Assembly (NCBI GenBank): GCA_964534315.1 | Contig: CAZHOV010000024.1 | Span: 1-42,154 of the forward strand | Length of the DNA stretch: 42,154 bases | DNA from: CAZHOV01 sp964534315 | GTDB lineage: Bacteria > Bacteroidota > Bacteroidia > Chitinophagales > Saprospiraceae | Direction of reading: 5' to 3' | Part shown: in pieces, positions 25,544 to 34,168 of the stretch | How the letters are laid out: the number at the start of each line of letters is the position of its first letter | Position numbering within the stretch: position 1 is the first letter of the stretch | Program-made: the position numbers and the translations under genes | Notes under the pieces: model-generated | The model's database searches: none | What the model saw: the letters and a program-made list of their open reading frames with translations, nothing else | What the model was told of the DNA's origin: nothing

Positions 25544-28471
25544 ATGTTAAATTTAAAATCATTTTTCCTAGTAAATCTTCTGATTATGCTGAGTTCCTAT
25601 CTGTTAATTGCTCAAACCACTGTAGATGGCCAGATTCTGGATGAAACCACGCAGTCTGGCATCATAGGTGCTACGGTGAAAGTGGCAGATAAAGCAGAAG
25701 GTGTAGTTACGGATATGGAGGGGATGTTTAAATTGATAACGTCAGAAGAAACGCCCTTCTTTCTTGAAGTATCCGCACTAGGATACGGAAAAAAACGAAT
25801 AAAAATTACAGAATCGACAAGTGACCTTAAGCTCACGTTAGCTACGGAGGATATTGAGTTGGAAGGTGTACAACTGGTCTATACGCCTTCGAGAGTAGAG
25901 CAAACCTGGTTTGAAGCTCCGGTATCCATCGAGCAGATAGGCTACCGGCAAATTCAGCAAGCCTCTTCTTTCGATTTTTACGATGAGATTAATAAGCTCA
26001 GAGGCGTACATTCTAATGTAGCCAGCTTAACCTTTAACACGATCAACACGCGTGGTTTTGCAACGGGTAATAATACGCGATTTGTACAGTTGATTGACGG
26101 CATGGATAACTCCGCTCCTATTTTGAACTTCCCGACCGGTAACGTTGTCGGTGCTTCCGAATTGGACATCGAAAGCATTGAACTGGTACCGGGGGCATCT
26201 TCAGCCCTGTATGGCCCCAACGCATTTAATGGTATGTTAGCCATGCGAACCAAAAATCCATTTGACTACGAAGGTGTCTCCGCTACCGGCAAGTTCGGCG
26301 TCACCAATTCCGATGCCGGAGGAAGTAATAACCTAGGAAGCGTGGGCATCCGCTACGGTAAAAACTTTAATGACAAATTTGCTTTTAAAGTCAACTTCTC
26401 TTACTTCAGAGGAACCGACTGGACCGCGAATGATTACCATACCGACAGAAATTTGCTTGCCCGGTCAGTTGACGATCCCGGCATCAATCCAACCCTGGAT
26501 CCTGCCAATAAATTTGGCCTTCGGCCCAATTTTGACGGCTTGAATACCTATGGGGATGAGTTTCAAATACCACTATTTTTAGGAGATACTTCTATCTCAA
26601 ACCCTGTTACCTGCGCTATTTGTGAGGAATTAAAGGATATCCTGCCCCCGGGGTTTTGTAAGCCTGTTGTCATGACTATTATCGATAGTCTGGCAAAGGA
26701 AGTAGATCCTGTAGTTTTCTCCAGAACGGGATTTAAAGAAGAAGATTTGTTAAAAGATCAGAAAGTCGAAAGTATCAAAGCAGATGCGTCGTTGCACTAT
26801 CGGATTACAAAGGACCTGGAAGCCAGCTATGGATACCGATTCGGCAGAGGGTCTACCGTCTATCAAGGTAGTGAGCGATTTGTATTCAGAGATTTTACGC
26901 AACAGTACCACAGACTGGCTTTGGATGGCAAGAACTTTAACATCCTGGCTTATTTGAATCAAACCAATGATGGCGATTCTTACAACCTGACTGCTCTAGG
27001 CGCGTTGGCAAACGAGTATTTATCTCCTACCGAACAAGAATGGGCTCCTAACTATATCGGAAATTACACGGGGATCTTAATGGAAAAATTACTTCCGCTC
27101 GTTTCCAGCGGAGTACCTGTTAATGAGGCCATTGCGATGTTGAATGAAGCAGACTACAGCTTTGCGCACCAAGGTGCCAGAGCTATTGCAGATGCAAAAT
27201 TGACGAACGCCAGCCCGGAAGAGCTCGAAGCCCTTTTTGAAGACATTCGAAACAGAAACTTTAATGAAAACGGTGCAGGCTTTGTCGATGATTCCAGAAT
27301 GTACCATGCAGAGTTCAATTACGACTTTACTCCCCACCTTAATGGGGTGGTAAATCTACAGGTCGGAGCCAATTGGAGACAATATGACTTATTTACTGAC
27401 GGAACTATTTTAAATGAACCAAACGGTGAGCGCATTAAAATTAATGAAGGTGGCGGATATGTTCAGGTGTCGAAAGGCTTTTTTGATAATCAACTAGAAT
27501 TGATCGCCTCTGGTCGTTTTGATAAGAACGAAAACTTCGAAGGGCAATTTTCTCCTAGGGTTGCCGCTGTCATTAAGCCCGGAGGAAATGATAAGCACGC
27601 CATCCGTGCGAGTTATCAAACTGCTTTCAGGAGTCCTGCGACGCAAGAACAATATTTGTACTTTCCATCAACTGTCATTAACGTCGGTGGTGTTGCCGCC
27701 AATGCCAGTCAGTTTGGCATTTACAATGGCGGATCATGGACACTAAGTTCTTATCAGGCATATCAAGGGTGCCTGTTAGCAGGGAATAGCCCCGACGATT
27801 GTCAGGCATTATTACAGACAGCAAATATCGAATATTTACAGCCAGAGAAATTGACTGCTCTTGAATTGGGATATAGAAGTAAATTAGTAGATGAGCGATT
27901 GGTGGTTGATCTTTCCGGTTATTACAATATGTACAAAGACTTTATTATTGAAGCATTGGTCGTCAATAAAGAGGCTACGAGCTTTCAGGGGAACGCGATT
28001 CCCGAAGGTCGTGTCTGGTCAGCTTTTACGAATGCCGATGAAGACATTAATTCTTACGGTGCTTCTGTAGGGTTGGACTACAGATTGAGAAGGGGACTTC
28101 ATCTGACAGGTAATTATGCTTATGCAGACTTTGATCTCGACAACCCTGATTTTCAGGCGAAGTTCAACACCCCCAATCACCGTTATAATGTGGGTGTGAA
28201 TGGTCGAAAAGTGTGGGAAGGTCTTGGGTTTGGCTTATCTTACCGCTGGCAGGATGAGTTCTTTTACGAAAGTGCTTTTGCACAGGGTATCGTACCGGCT
28301 TTTGGTACCATCGATGCACAGTTGAGTTGGGAATTCCAGAGTCTTGGAACCATCCTTAAACTTGGCGGTACGAACTTATTAGGAGATGATTACCGAACCA
28401 ATATCGGCAACCCGTTTATCGGACAAACGTACTATGTATCGTTTATCTTTGATCAACGGTTGTTGAAGTGA
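25544..28471 (+). CDS. TonB-dependent outer-membrane receptor
   Basis: The chosen ATG (25544) gives a signal peptide ending SSYLLIAQ. A carboxypeptidase-regulatory-like domain follows (about residues 25-105, DGQILDETTQSGIIGATV), then the plug (about 115-240, with INTRGFATGNNTRFVQLIDGMD and VPGASSALYGPNAFNGML) and a long beta barrel with receptor motifs such as FRSPATQEQYLYFPS and PEKLTALELGYRS. The 975-aa length suits a large-substrate receptor. There is no SusD partner, and the final residue is Lys (FDQRLLK) rather than the usual aromatic. The ligand is unknown. An earlier in-frame start at 25475 would place the codons inside the palindrome element and is rejected. Confidence 0.93.
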   Translation: MLNLKSFFLVNLLIMLSSYLLIAQTTVDGQILDETTQSGIIGATVKVADKAEGVVTDMEGMFKLITSEETPFFLEVSALGYGKKRIKITESTSDLKLTLATEDIELEGVQLVYTPSRVEQTWFEAPVSIEQIGYRQIQQASSFDFYDEINKLRGVHSNVASLTFNTINTRGFATGNNTRFVQLIDGMDNSAPILNFPTGNVVGASELDIESIELVPGASSALYGPNAFNGMLAMRTKNPFDYEGVSATGKFGVTNSDAGGSNNLGSVGIRYGKNFNDKFAFKVNFSYFRGTDWTANDYHTDRNLLARSVDDPGINPTLDPANKFGLRPNFDGLNTYGDEFQIPLFLGDTSISNPVTCAICEELKDILPPGFCKPVVMTIIDSLAKEVDPVVFSRTGFKEEDLLKDQKVESIKADASLHYRITKDLEASYGYRFGRGSTVYQGSERFVFRDFTQQYHRLALDGKNFNILAYLNQTNDGDSYNLTALGALANEYLSPTEQEWAPNYIGNYTGILMEKLLPLVSSGVPVNEAIAMLNEADYSFAHQGARAIADAKLTNASPEELEALFEDIRNRNFNENGAGFVDDSRMYHAEFNYDFTPHLNGVVNLQVGANWRQYDLFTDGTILNEPNGERIKINEGGGYVQVSKGFFDNQLELIASGRFDKNENFEGQFSPRVAAVIKPGGNDKHAIRASYQTAFRSPATQEQYLYFPSTVINVGGVAANASQFGIYNGGSWTLSSYQAYQGCLLAGNSPDDCQALLQTANIEYLQPEKLTALELGYRSKLVDERLVVDLSGYYNMYKDFIIEALVVNKEATSFQGNAIPEGRVWSAFTNADEDINSYGASVGLDYRLRRGLHLTGNYAYADFDLDNPDFQAKFNTPNHRYNVGVNGRKVWEGLGFGLSYRWQDEFFYESAFAQGIVPAFGTIDAQLSWEFQSLGTILKLGGTNLLGDDYRTNIGNPFIGQTYYVSFIFDQRLLK

Positions 28472-28490
28472 CGCTAATGTTTTTACTGTG

Positions 28491-28525
28491 AGAGGTTGGT
28501 TCAAAAGTCTTTTGAACCAACCTCT
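28491..28525. terminator. Bidirectional terminator hairpin
   Basis: Perfect 17-base inverted arms (28491-28507 and 28509-28525) around one central base. It lies between the convergent receptor and methyltransferase genes and touches the stop codon of the latter. Confidence 0.75.
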
Positions 28526-29610
28526 TACTTTTCAATAATGATAATCGGGTATTCCCCAAATCTTCCCATAAATTCGGGGTGTTTTTCTTCCATACGCTGA
28601 ATCCACTTCAACAACTTTTTGCCGCCGAGCCCTTTGTGTACATAGATATTCAGAAAATACTTATTGACAGACCGCCAGGCGTAGAATTTCACCTTATCTC
28701 CGAAGGGCATTTTTTTAAAAAAGCGCTTGCCGTGGGCATGAAAATAGAGGCGGGGCTTTTTGCTAAATAATCGCACATATAGTTTCCCGGTAAAATGGCG
28801 GGCAATGCGATATAATTGCACAGGAAATAGAGCAATATTCATAAAGGGAGAATGGTAAAACCAACTGTATACGATGGCAACTTTGTGCCCTGGTTTGGCC
28901 ACCCGGTATAATTCTTCCACCGCTTTTCGCTGTTCATTTTTAGGGACATGGTAAACAGTGTGTTGCGATAATACGGCATCGCAAACATTATCTTTCATGG
29001 GTAAATTGGTGATATCTCCACAGACATAAATTCCTTTGCCTTTATAATTTCTTTTAGCCTGCTGGAGGGCCGGGAAGGAAAGGTCGATACAGATTCTGTA
29101 CTCATATCCTTCTGAAAGCTCAAGGTATTCCTTGAGCCCAATAGGTCCTGAAGCTACATCCAAATAGAATTGCCCACCTTCATTGAGGTACTTTTTGGCG
29201 CCTAAAAAGGAATGTTCAATATACTCCCTCGAAACCGGTCGGTAATCCACCCATTTGGCAGAATCTTCATAAATTTGATGCTCCTCATAGGAAATGTATT
29301 CGATCTCGTTATAGTATCTAAAGACGCGTTTTTTATCAAAAGACATCTCAACTTTCTTGGCCTCTTCCTTTAGTTGAATCGCGTATTGAGGAAGTAGCAG
29401 GGCGATGTCGTCAATAATGGGATAAAACCATTCCCGGGACGAATTTACCAATCCCCACCGGATGTTGAAGGATTTAAAAATAGGAAAATCCATTTTTTCC
29501 AGTTTTGAAGGCAATGAAGGGGCTTCCTGTATGTTTATTAATTGAAGGTCTTCAAAAGAGACAGGACAGCGAAAAAGTTCTATATGGGTCATGTAATGTG
29601 GAATTTTCAT
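28525..29610 (-). CDS. Class I SAM-dependent methyltransferase
   Basis: The central part is a Methyltransf_11-type Rossmann domain: motif I FYLDVASGPIGLKEYL, an acidic residue after the second strand (ICIDLSFPALQQAKRNY), VCGDITNLPMKDNVCDAVLSQHTVYHVP, and EELYRVAKPGHKVAIVYSW. The N-terminal ELFRCPVSFEDLQLIN segment resembles a short lead-in region often present in SAM enzymes with a Trm112-like zinc ribbon, but it has only one Cys and may be degenerate. The C-terminal 110 residues are basic and of unknown role. At 361 aa it is longer than minimal enzymes. The substrate is unknown. ATG at 29610. Confidence 0.82.
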   Translation of the reverse strand: MKIPHYMTHIELFRCPVSFEDLQLINIQEAPSLPSKLEKMDFPIFKSFNIRWGLVNSSREWFYPIIDDIALLLPQYAIQLKEEAKKVEMSFDKKRVFRYYNEIEYISYEEHQIYEDSAKWVDYRPVSREYIEHSFLGAKKYLNEGGQFYLDVASGPIGLKEYLELSEGYEYRICIDLSFPALQQAKRNYKGKGIYVCGDITNLPMKDNVCDAVLSQHTVYHVPKNEQRKAVEELYRVAKPGHKVAIVYSWFYHSPFMNIALFPVQLYRIARHFTGKLYVRLFSKKPRLYFHAHGKRFFKKMPFGDKVKFYAWRSVNKYFLNIYVHKGLGGKKLLKWIQRMEEKHPEFMGRFGEYPIIIIEK

Positions 29611-29666
29611 GAAACAAGTGCCAAAATAGCATGTAAAATTAAAAATAAAGTGTTTTTTCGTAACTA

Positions 29667-29920
29667 ATAGGAGAATAGGAAAATGGGAGAATAGGAGAAT
29701 AGGAAAATGGGAGAATAGGAAAATAGGAAAGTGGGAGAATAGGAAAATGGGAGAATAGGAAAATGGGAAAATAGGAAAATAGGAAAGTGGGAGAATAGGA
29801 AAATAGGAAAGTGGGAAAATAGGAAAGTGGGAAAGAGGGAAAGTGGGAAAGAGGGAAAGTGGGAAAGAGGGAAAGAGGGAAAATAGGAAAGTGGGAAAGT
29901 GGAAAGTGGAAAGTAGGAAT
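29667..29920 (+). repeat. Purine-rich octamer minisatellite
   Basis: The tract is built of 8-base units of the type GGAAARTR (for example GGAGAATA, GGAAAATG, GGAAAGTG). It is non-coding: the apparent reading frames are low-complexity. It lies between the methyltransferase start and gap 2, in a gene-free stretch from 29611 to 30235. Confidence 0.85.
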
Positions 29921-29948
29921 TTTCGTTAAGGCGTTACCTCTTATTGAA
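29894..29948. repeat. 55-bp sequence left of gap 2, identical to the right flank
   Basis: The 55 bases are identical to 30049-30103, on the other side of the gap. Either the two contigs overlap here and the gap is not real, or a unit of this kind is repeated several times. Confidence 0.9.
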
Positions 29949-30048
29949 NNNNNNNNNNNNNNNNNNNNNNNNNNNNNNNNNNNNNNNNNNNNNNNNNNNN
30001 NNNNNNNNNNNNNNNNNNNNNNNNNNNNNNNNNNNNNNNNNNNNNNNN
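29949..30048. other. Assembly gap 2 (100 N)
   Basis: Exactly 100 Ns between two identical 55-base flanks, so the true distance is unknown and may be zero or negative. Confidence 0.97.
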
Positions 30049-30103
30049 GGAAAGTGGAAAGTGGAAAGTAGGAATTTTCGTTAAGGCGTTACCTCTTATT
30101 GAA
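30049..30103. repeat. 55-bp sequence right of gap 2
   Basis: Identical to 29894-29948. It starts with GGAAAGTGGAAA and ends CTCTTATTGAA. Confidence 0.9.
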
Positions 30104-30235
30104 AGTAGGAAAATATCGTTTAACTAATAAATAATGGAAAGCAGTGCAATATTGCCTGAGGATGTCACTACTGGACTACGCTACAACCCAACGAGTAAAG
30201 GAAAGCAGAATTTTCATAATAAAAATGATACGATC

Positions 30236-31678
30236 ATGAGTTTACCAAAAAAGCCAAAAACCCCGCAAGAAATTCTTCAATATTTACAGCAGTTGAAGCA
30301 GGTGGATGTCCCCTGGCAGCAAGGAAAGATCTTTGGTTATATTTTTAACCCCAATGAAGAAGCTTACCAGCTCATTCAGGATGCTTTTAATTTATTCTTG
30401 ACCGAAAATGCGTTAGACCCTACTGTTTTTCCCAGCCTGGTGCAATTGGAAGATGAGATCATCGGTATGGCGGTTGATCTGATGCAGGGAGGCGAAGAGG
30501 CTACCGGTAATTTCACTACCGGCGGGACCGAGAGCATCCTTCTGGCGCTGCGTACGGCAAGAGACTATGCCAAAGCTAAAAATACTGGTCTGAAAAACGC
30601 TGAAGTTATCCTTCCCCACACGGCGCATGCTGCCTTTTACAAGGCTTGCACCTACCTGGAGTTAACTCCGGTTACCGTCCCGGTAGATGATCATTCGTTT
30701 AAAGCTAACCCCAAGCGAATGGAAGAGGCCATTACAGATCAAACCATTCTATTGGTGGCTTCGGCGCCTTCTTATGCGCATGGCGTTTTGGATCCGGTTG
30801 CTGAAATTGGGGCGATTGCTCAAAAGCATGACTTGCTTTTTCATGTCGATGCCTGCATGGGCGGTATGTTTTTACCCTTTTTGCGGCTTAACGGTACGGA
30901 ATTACCTCCTTTTGATTTTTCGGTTCCCGGTGTCACCTCTATATCAGTGGATTTCCATAAGTACGGCTATGCTGCAAAAGGCGCTTCATCCGTATTGTAT
31001 CGCAATGCCAAGTTGAGAAAATACCAGTTGTTTGCCTGTGCTAACTGGCCGGGGTATGGAGTTGTAAATACGACGATGCTATCCTCTCGAAGTGGTGGCC
31101 CTATGGCTGCCTGTTGGGCTATCTTGAATTATATGGGACTGGAGGGTTACCAGGAGTTGGCTGTCAAAACCAATGAAGCTACCCAGGAATTGATAAAGAA
31201 AATAAATACTGTTGAGGGGCTCAGGGTCTTGGGTGAGCCGGTGATGTCTTTATTGGCAATTAGTTCGGAGCGATATAACTTGTTTAAATTGGTAGAATTG
31301 ATGAAAAAGCGAGGCTGGCACCTCCAGGTTCAGTTGTCTTCAGAGAACTCCCCTGTCAGCATTCACCTGACCATCACTCAGCCCAATCTTCCCCTGATTG
31401 ACACGTTTGTAGAAGATTTGAAAGCCAGTATTTCGGAGTTAGAAAAGGAGCCTTCATCTAATGGCTTTTCTATGGAAATGCTCGCTCCCCTGCTGGCACT
31501 ACCTCCTGCTGAGATGATCGATCAGTTTCAACAAATGAGTGGTATGGAACAAGGCGCTCTACCTGATAATATGGAGGTGATCAATACCCTCCTTAACCAG
31601 TTAGAAGCCCCCCAACGCGAAGCCATTTTGAAGGAGTTTTTGAATCGGGTGTTTATGCCGAGATCAGGTGAATGGTAA
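30236..31678 (+). CDS. PLP-dependent decarboxylase-family protein (sphingosine-1-phosphate lyase-like)
   Basis: A fold-type I PLP enzyme of the group II decarboxylase/S1P lyase family. Typical motifs are NFTTGGTESILLALRTARD, the PLP-stacking His in PHTAHAAFYKAC, HVDACMGGMFLPF and the PLP lysine K242 in SVDFHKYGYAAKG. The GTESI and FHKYG form, with NWPGYGVVNTT after the lysine, is closer to sphingosine-1-phosphate lyase than to glutamate decarboxylase. A C-terminal extension of about 65 residues is helical and unusual. I chose the ATG at 30236 (480 aa); an in-frame ATG at 30134 adds a head with no similarity. Saprospiria make sphingolipids, so a lyase role is plausible but not shown. Confidence 0.85.
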   Translation: MSLPKKPKTPQEILQYLQQLKQVDVPWQQGKIFGYIFNPNEEAYQLIQDAFNLFLTENALDPTVFPSLVQLEDEIIGMAVDLMQGGEEATGNFTTGGTESILLALRTARDYAKAKNTGLKNAEVILPHTAHAAFYKACTYLELTPVTVPVDDHSFKANPKRMEEAITDQTILLVASAPSYAHGVLDPVAEIGAIAQKHDLLFHVDACMGGMFLPFLRLNGTELPPFDFSVPGVTSISVDFHKYGYAAKGASSVLYRNAKLRKYQLFACANWPGYGVVNTTMLSSRSGGPMAACWAILNYMGLEGYQELAVKTNEATQELIKKINTVEGLRVLGEPVMSLLAISSERYNLFKLVELMKKRGWHLQVQLSSENSPVSIHLTITQPNLPLIDTFVEDLKASISELEKEPSSNGFSMEMLAPLLALPPAEMIDQFQQMSGMEQGALPDNMEVINTLLNQLEAPQREAILKEFLNRVFMPRSGEW

Positions 31679-31700
31679 AGCATTAAATGGTAATGCGGTT

Positions 31701-31743
31701 GGCGGGGTTTAGCAAGGTGCCAGAGGCACCCGGAAGGTGGGGG
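31701..31743. repeat. Palindromic intergenic repeat A, copy 1
   Basis: Contains GGTGCC-AGA-GGCACC and a following CGGAAGGTGGGG. It matches 37441-37482 with three or so differences. It lies 22 bases after the PLP decarboxylase stop codon. Confidence 0.75.
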
Positions 31744-31751
31744 CCCATCAG

Positions 31752-31811
31752 CGCGAAACCATTTTGAAGGAGTTTTTAAACCGGGTGTTTATGCCGCGAT
31801 CGGGTGTCTAA
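31752..31811 (+). pseudogene. Duplicated 3' end of the PLP decarboxylase gene
   Basis: Bases 31752-31806 match 31616-31670 at 50 of 55 positions, 136 bases downstream. Read in frame it gives RETILKEFLNRVFMPRSGV then a stop, against RExILKEFLNRVFMPRSG in the gene. It is a partial tandem duplication with palindromic repeat A between the two copies, and is not itself a gene. Confidence 0.8.
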
Positions 31812-31826
31812 AAACGCAACAACTGA

Positions 31827-32020
31827 GGTATCATGGTGTCGAGGTTTCCAGGTATCACGGTATCATGGTTTCTGGGTTTTGAGGGGTCGTGTTGGTATAG
31901 AGAGGTACAGAGGTGCAAAAGGGTAAGGGTACAAGGGTACAAGGGTACAAGGGTGCAAAAGGGGGAATTAGGGAACGAAGTGACTAGGTTTCCAGATTTC
32001 CAAGTTTCCAGATTTCCGGA
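31827..32020 (+). repeat. Octamer-phased repeat tracts (GGTATCAT, GGGTACAA, TTTCCAGA types)
   Basis: Three runs with an 8-base period: 31827-31890 (GGTATCAT, GGTGTCGA, GGTTTCCA, GGTATCAC...), 31927-31958 (GGGTACAA three times and GGGTGCAA) and 31989-32020 (TTTCCAGA, TTTCCAAG, TTTCCAGA, TTTCCGGA). No credible gene is present in 31812-32183. Confidence 0.8.
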
Positions 32021-32063
32021 ATGGACAAAAGAAAAAACATTAGGAATTAACTTTGAAATTATA

Positions 32064-32071
32064 TATCTTTG
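32064..32071 (+). promoter_or_regulatory. Candidate Bacteroidota -7 promoter element
   Basis: TATCTTTG matches the TAnnTTTG consensus, in a suitable AT-rich region 112 bases before the T9SS protein start. I do not see a convincing -33 element at the right spacing, so this is only a candidate. Confidence 0.4.
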
Positions 32072-32183
32072 AAAAAAGGTTTCAAACAAAATAAAAACTC
32101 TCCTCTAAAAAAACTAATTCCATACTTCTATTCGGTAAGCTGATTAGAAATCAATTATTTTTTAAACCTTTTAATTTTTGCTT

Positions 32184-34115
32184 ATGAAAACAGTTAACTT
32201 TACCCCCCCCCACCTTCTTTTCTACGCGCAATTAAGACGACTATTTACTAGTATTGTTATGGTTTTATTTTTACTGCCTGTTTTGTCGATTGGACAGAAT
32301 GCTACCTTGTGTATTGGAAATGATTATGTCGATCCTAATGATCCCGGTCAAGTACGAATACCTGTTACAGTGGAATTTTTACCAGAAGATTTTCCCGGAT
32401 TTTTAGGAATGAATATCAATTTACAGCTAATTTTACCGAATGTGATCGGGACTACATTTGAAATAAATGAACCGGCTACTTTAGCATCTGTCAATCCTTT
32501 AATTCCTCCAGGTAGTGATTTTGTTTTCACAAATGGTACTTTTGGGGGAAACCCGGCGATTAATATTAATTTTACCTATTTTGATCAAAGTGTTGAGGTT
32601 ATTCCTAATGATCTCCCCTTTACTATTTTTGAGATTGTAATTTGCGGACAACCCAACCAAAGTGGTTATCTTCTTATTAATCAAGGAAGTATTAATAGTT
32701 ACCTTGACCAATTTAATGTTGTCGATTTCACTTTAAACACCTGTTCATTCTTTCAATTTTTTTCCTTTGGGGGAGCTCAAATTTCAGGAACCATTCTCAA
32801 GCCCTCTTTCCCAACTCAGAACTGCCTCGGATCAATCAATAACGGTGTGCCGGGAGTTGATGTTACTTTAAAGGAAGATTCTGGATTAGCACCTTGTGCT
32901 AAAGACTTGCTTACTACTACAGATGCGAATGGAGCGTTTTTTTTCGAAGCTATTTCCGGGACAGACCAAACGATTAGTCCGAATAATAATGAAGATTTCT
33001 TATGTGGTAACCCTATCGATGAGAACAATGCGGTGAATCTGGTCGATTTAAACATGATCCAAGAACAGGTGATTCAGGTACAACCCCCTTTTACAGATCA
33101 TTGGCAAAAAATAGCTGCAGATGTCGATAATGACGGATTGGTAACAACAGGTGATGTAGTATTGGTGCAATTAGGAATCGTAACCGGGACCAATAGCTGG
33201 ACACTACCTTCCTGGGTATATGTGCCGGTTGTTGAATACAATAATTTCCCTGTTTATGTGAATGATGTCCAGGTTCCGGGTTATTCGACAACCATTTCAC
33301 TCTTGAACGTAGGGGGGAATAACCTGGATAATGATTTTTTCGGTATCAAAGCCGGCGATGTTGATGCCAGTTGTTCTGCTTGTCAAGGGGAAAATGAATT
33401 GACTTCACCGGGCAGTGAGGAGAGACAACTTATTTCCACAAGACAAGTACATATTCAATCTTCTTCCTCCAGGTTTGAGGTAAATGAATTAATAGAGTTA
33501 ACGTTTTCGACGGTTAAATTTAGCGATGAAACCGTTTTTGGGGGAGTAATTTCATTTTCCGAAAAACATTTTGAAATAATAGAGATTGGAAAAAGCAAGG
33601 CAGTTCCTTTTTGTGAAAACTTCAAAATAGTTAAAGATGAAGCCATGAATCAGCTACGAATGGCATGGTTTAGAGGAGATGAGTACACACCAAATAAGAG
33701 TAAGGGACTTGAGTCATTGTTTACCGTTAAACTAAAAGTTCTGAATAAGTTCGATTCTTTAGAAGGATTAATAAAGGCGAGTCAAAATACCGGTACGACG
33801 GCTTTTTATCACCAAACCGGAGCAGTTGAAAAATGGGACTTTCAGTTTTCCCGGAATAATAAATTGGCTGTTTATCCAAATCCGGCTGAAGCGGCCGTGC
33901 AATTGAAATGGAGAGCTGAAACGCCGAATTCAACTGTTTGCATTTTCAATCAGCAAGGACAGTTAATGCTTCAAAAAGAACAAGGCGGTCAAGGAGAGCA
34001 AAACCTTGGCATTGACTTGCAGGGCTTTGCTTCTGGAGTTTATCTAGTCCATGTGAATAATGGCGGCCTTATTTATTCCGAAAAATTAATTAATGGTAAA
34101 ATAATCTTTAATTAA
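32184..34115 (+). CDS. Secreted protein with dockerin-like repeats and T9SS type A sorting domain
   Basis: A secreted surface or extracellular protein of 643 aa. The signal peptide has its hydrophobic core at SIVMVLFLLPVLSIGQ. A cohesin-like beta domain may occupy residues 40-180. A region near residues 210-265 looks like a Cna-B/carboxypeptidase-type fold (GVDVTLKEDSGLAP). Around residues 270-325, VNLVDLNMIQEQVIQ and ADVDNDGLVTTGDVVLVQ resemble dockerin calcium-binding loops. The C-terminus (LAVYPNPAEAAVQLKW, GQLMLQKE, ASGVYLVHVNNGG) is a type A T9SS sorting domain. ATG at 32184; codons 7-9 form a run of nine C residues, a slippage-prone tract. A terminator hairpin separates it from the next T9SS gene. 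Confidence 0.87.
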   Translation: MKTVNFTPPHLLFYAQLRRLFTSIVMVLFLLPVLSIGQNATLCIGNDYVDPNDPGQVRIPVTVEFLPEDFPGFLGMNINLQLILPNVIGTTFEINEPATLASVNPLIPPGSDFVFTNGTFGGNPAININFTYFDQSVEVIPNDLPFTIFEIVICGQPNQSGYLLINQGSINSYLDQFNVVDFTLNTCSFFQFFSFGGAQISGTILKPSFPTQNCLGSINNGVPGVDVTLKEDSGLAPCAKDLLTTTDANGAFFFEAISGTDQTISPNNNEDFLCGNPIDENNAVNLVDLNMIQEQVIQVQPPFTDHWQKIAADVDNDGLVTTGDVVLVQLGIVTGTNSWTLPSWVYVPVVEYNNFPVYVNDVQVPGYSTTISLLNVGGNNLDNDFFGIKAGDVDASCSACQGENELTSPGSEERQLISTRQVHIQSSSSRFEVNELIELTFSTVKFSDETVFGGVISFSEKHFEIIEIGKSKAVPFCENFKIVKDEAMNQLRMAWFRGDEYTPNKSKGLESLFTVKLKVLNKFDSLEGLIKASQNTGTTAFYHQTGAVEKWDFQFSRNNKLAVYPNPAEAAVQLKWRAETPNSTVCIFNQQGQLMLQKEQGGQGEQNLGIDLQGFASGVYLVHVNNGGLIYSEKLINGKIIFN

Positions 34116-34147
34116 GAGTCATTCCGAATTTTGATTTGGAATGACTC
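34116..34147 (+). terminator. Hairpin after the T9SS type A gene
   Basis: Arms GAGTCATTCC (34116-34125) and GGAATGACTC (34138-34147) begin immediately after the stop codon. No long T-run follows. Only 21 bases then remain to the next start codon, so read-through or attenuation into the following gene is possible. Confidence 0.6.
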
Positions 34148-34168
34148 CTCCTCATAATCCCGCCCGAT

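Noticed and set aside
28525..29610. Trm112-like zinc ribbon in the methyltransferase head
   Set aside because: Only a single Cys is present (ELFRCPVSFEDL), so metal binding cannot be supported.
29859..30071. Short open frame (70 aa) across the purine-rich minisatellite and gap 2
   Set aside because: Its sequence is the translated repeat (MGKRERGKIGKWESGKW) plus Ns, and has no protein-like composition.
31808..32089. Minus-strand open frame in the octamer tracts
   Set aside because: It consists of the translated repeats and has no recognisable domain.
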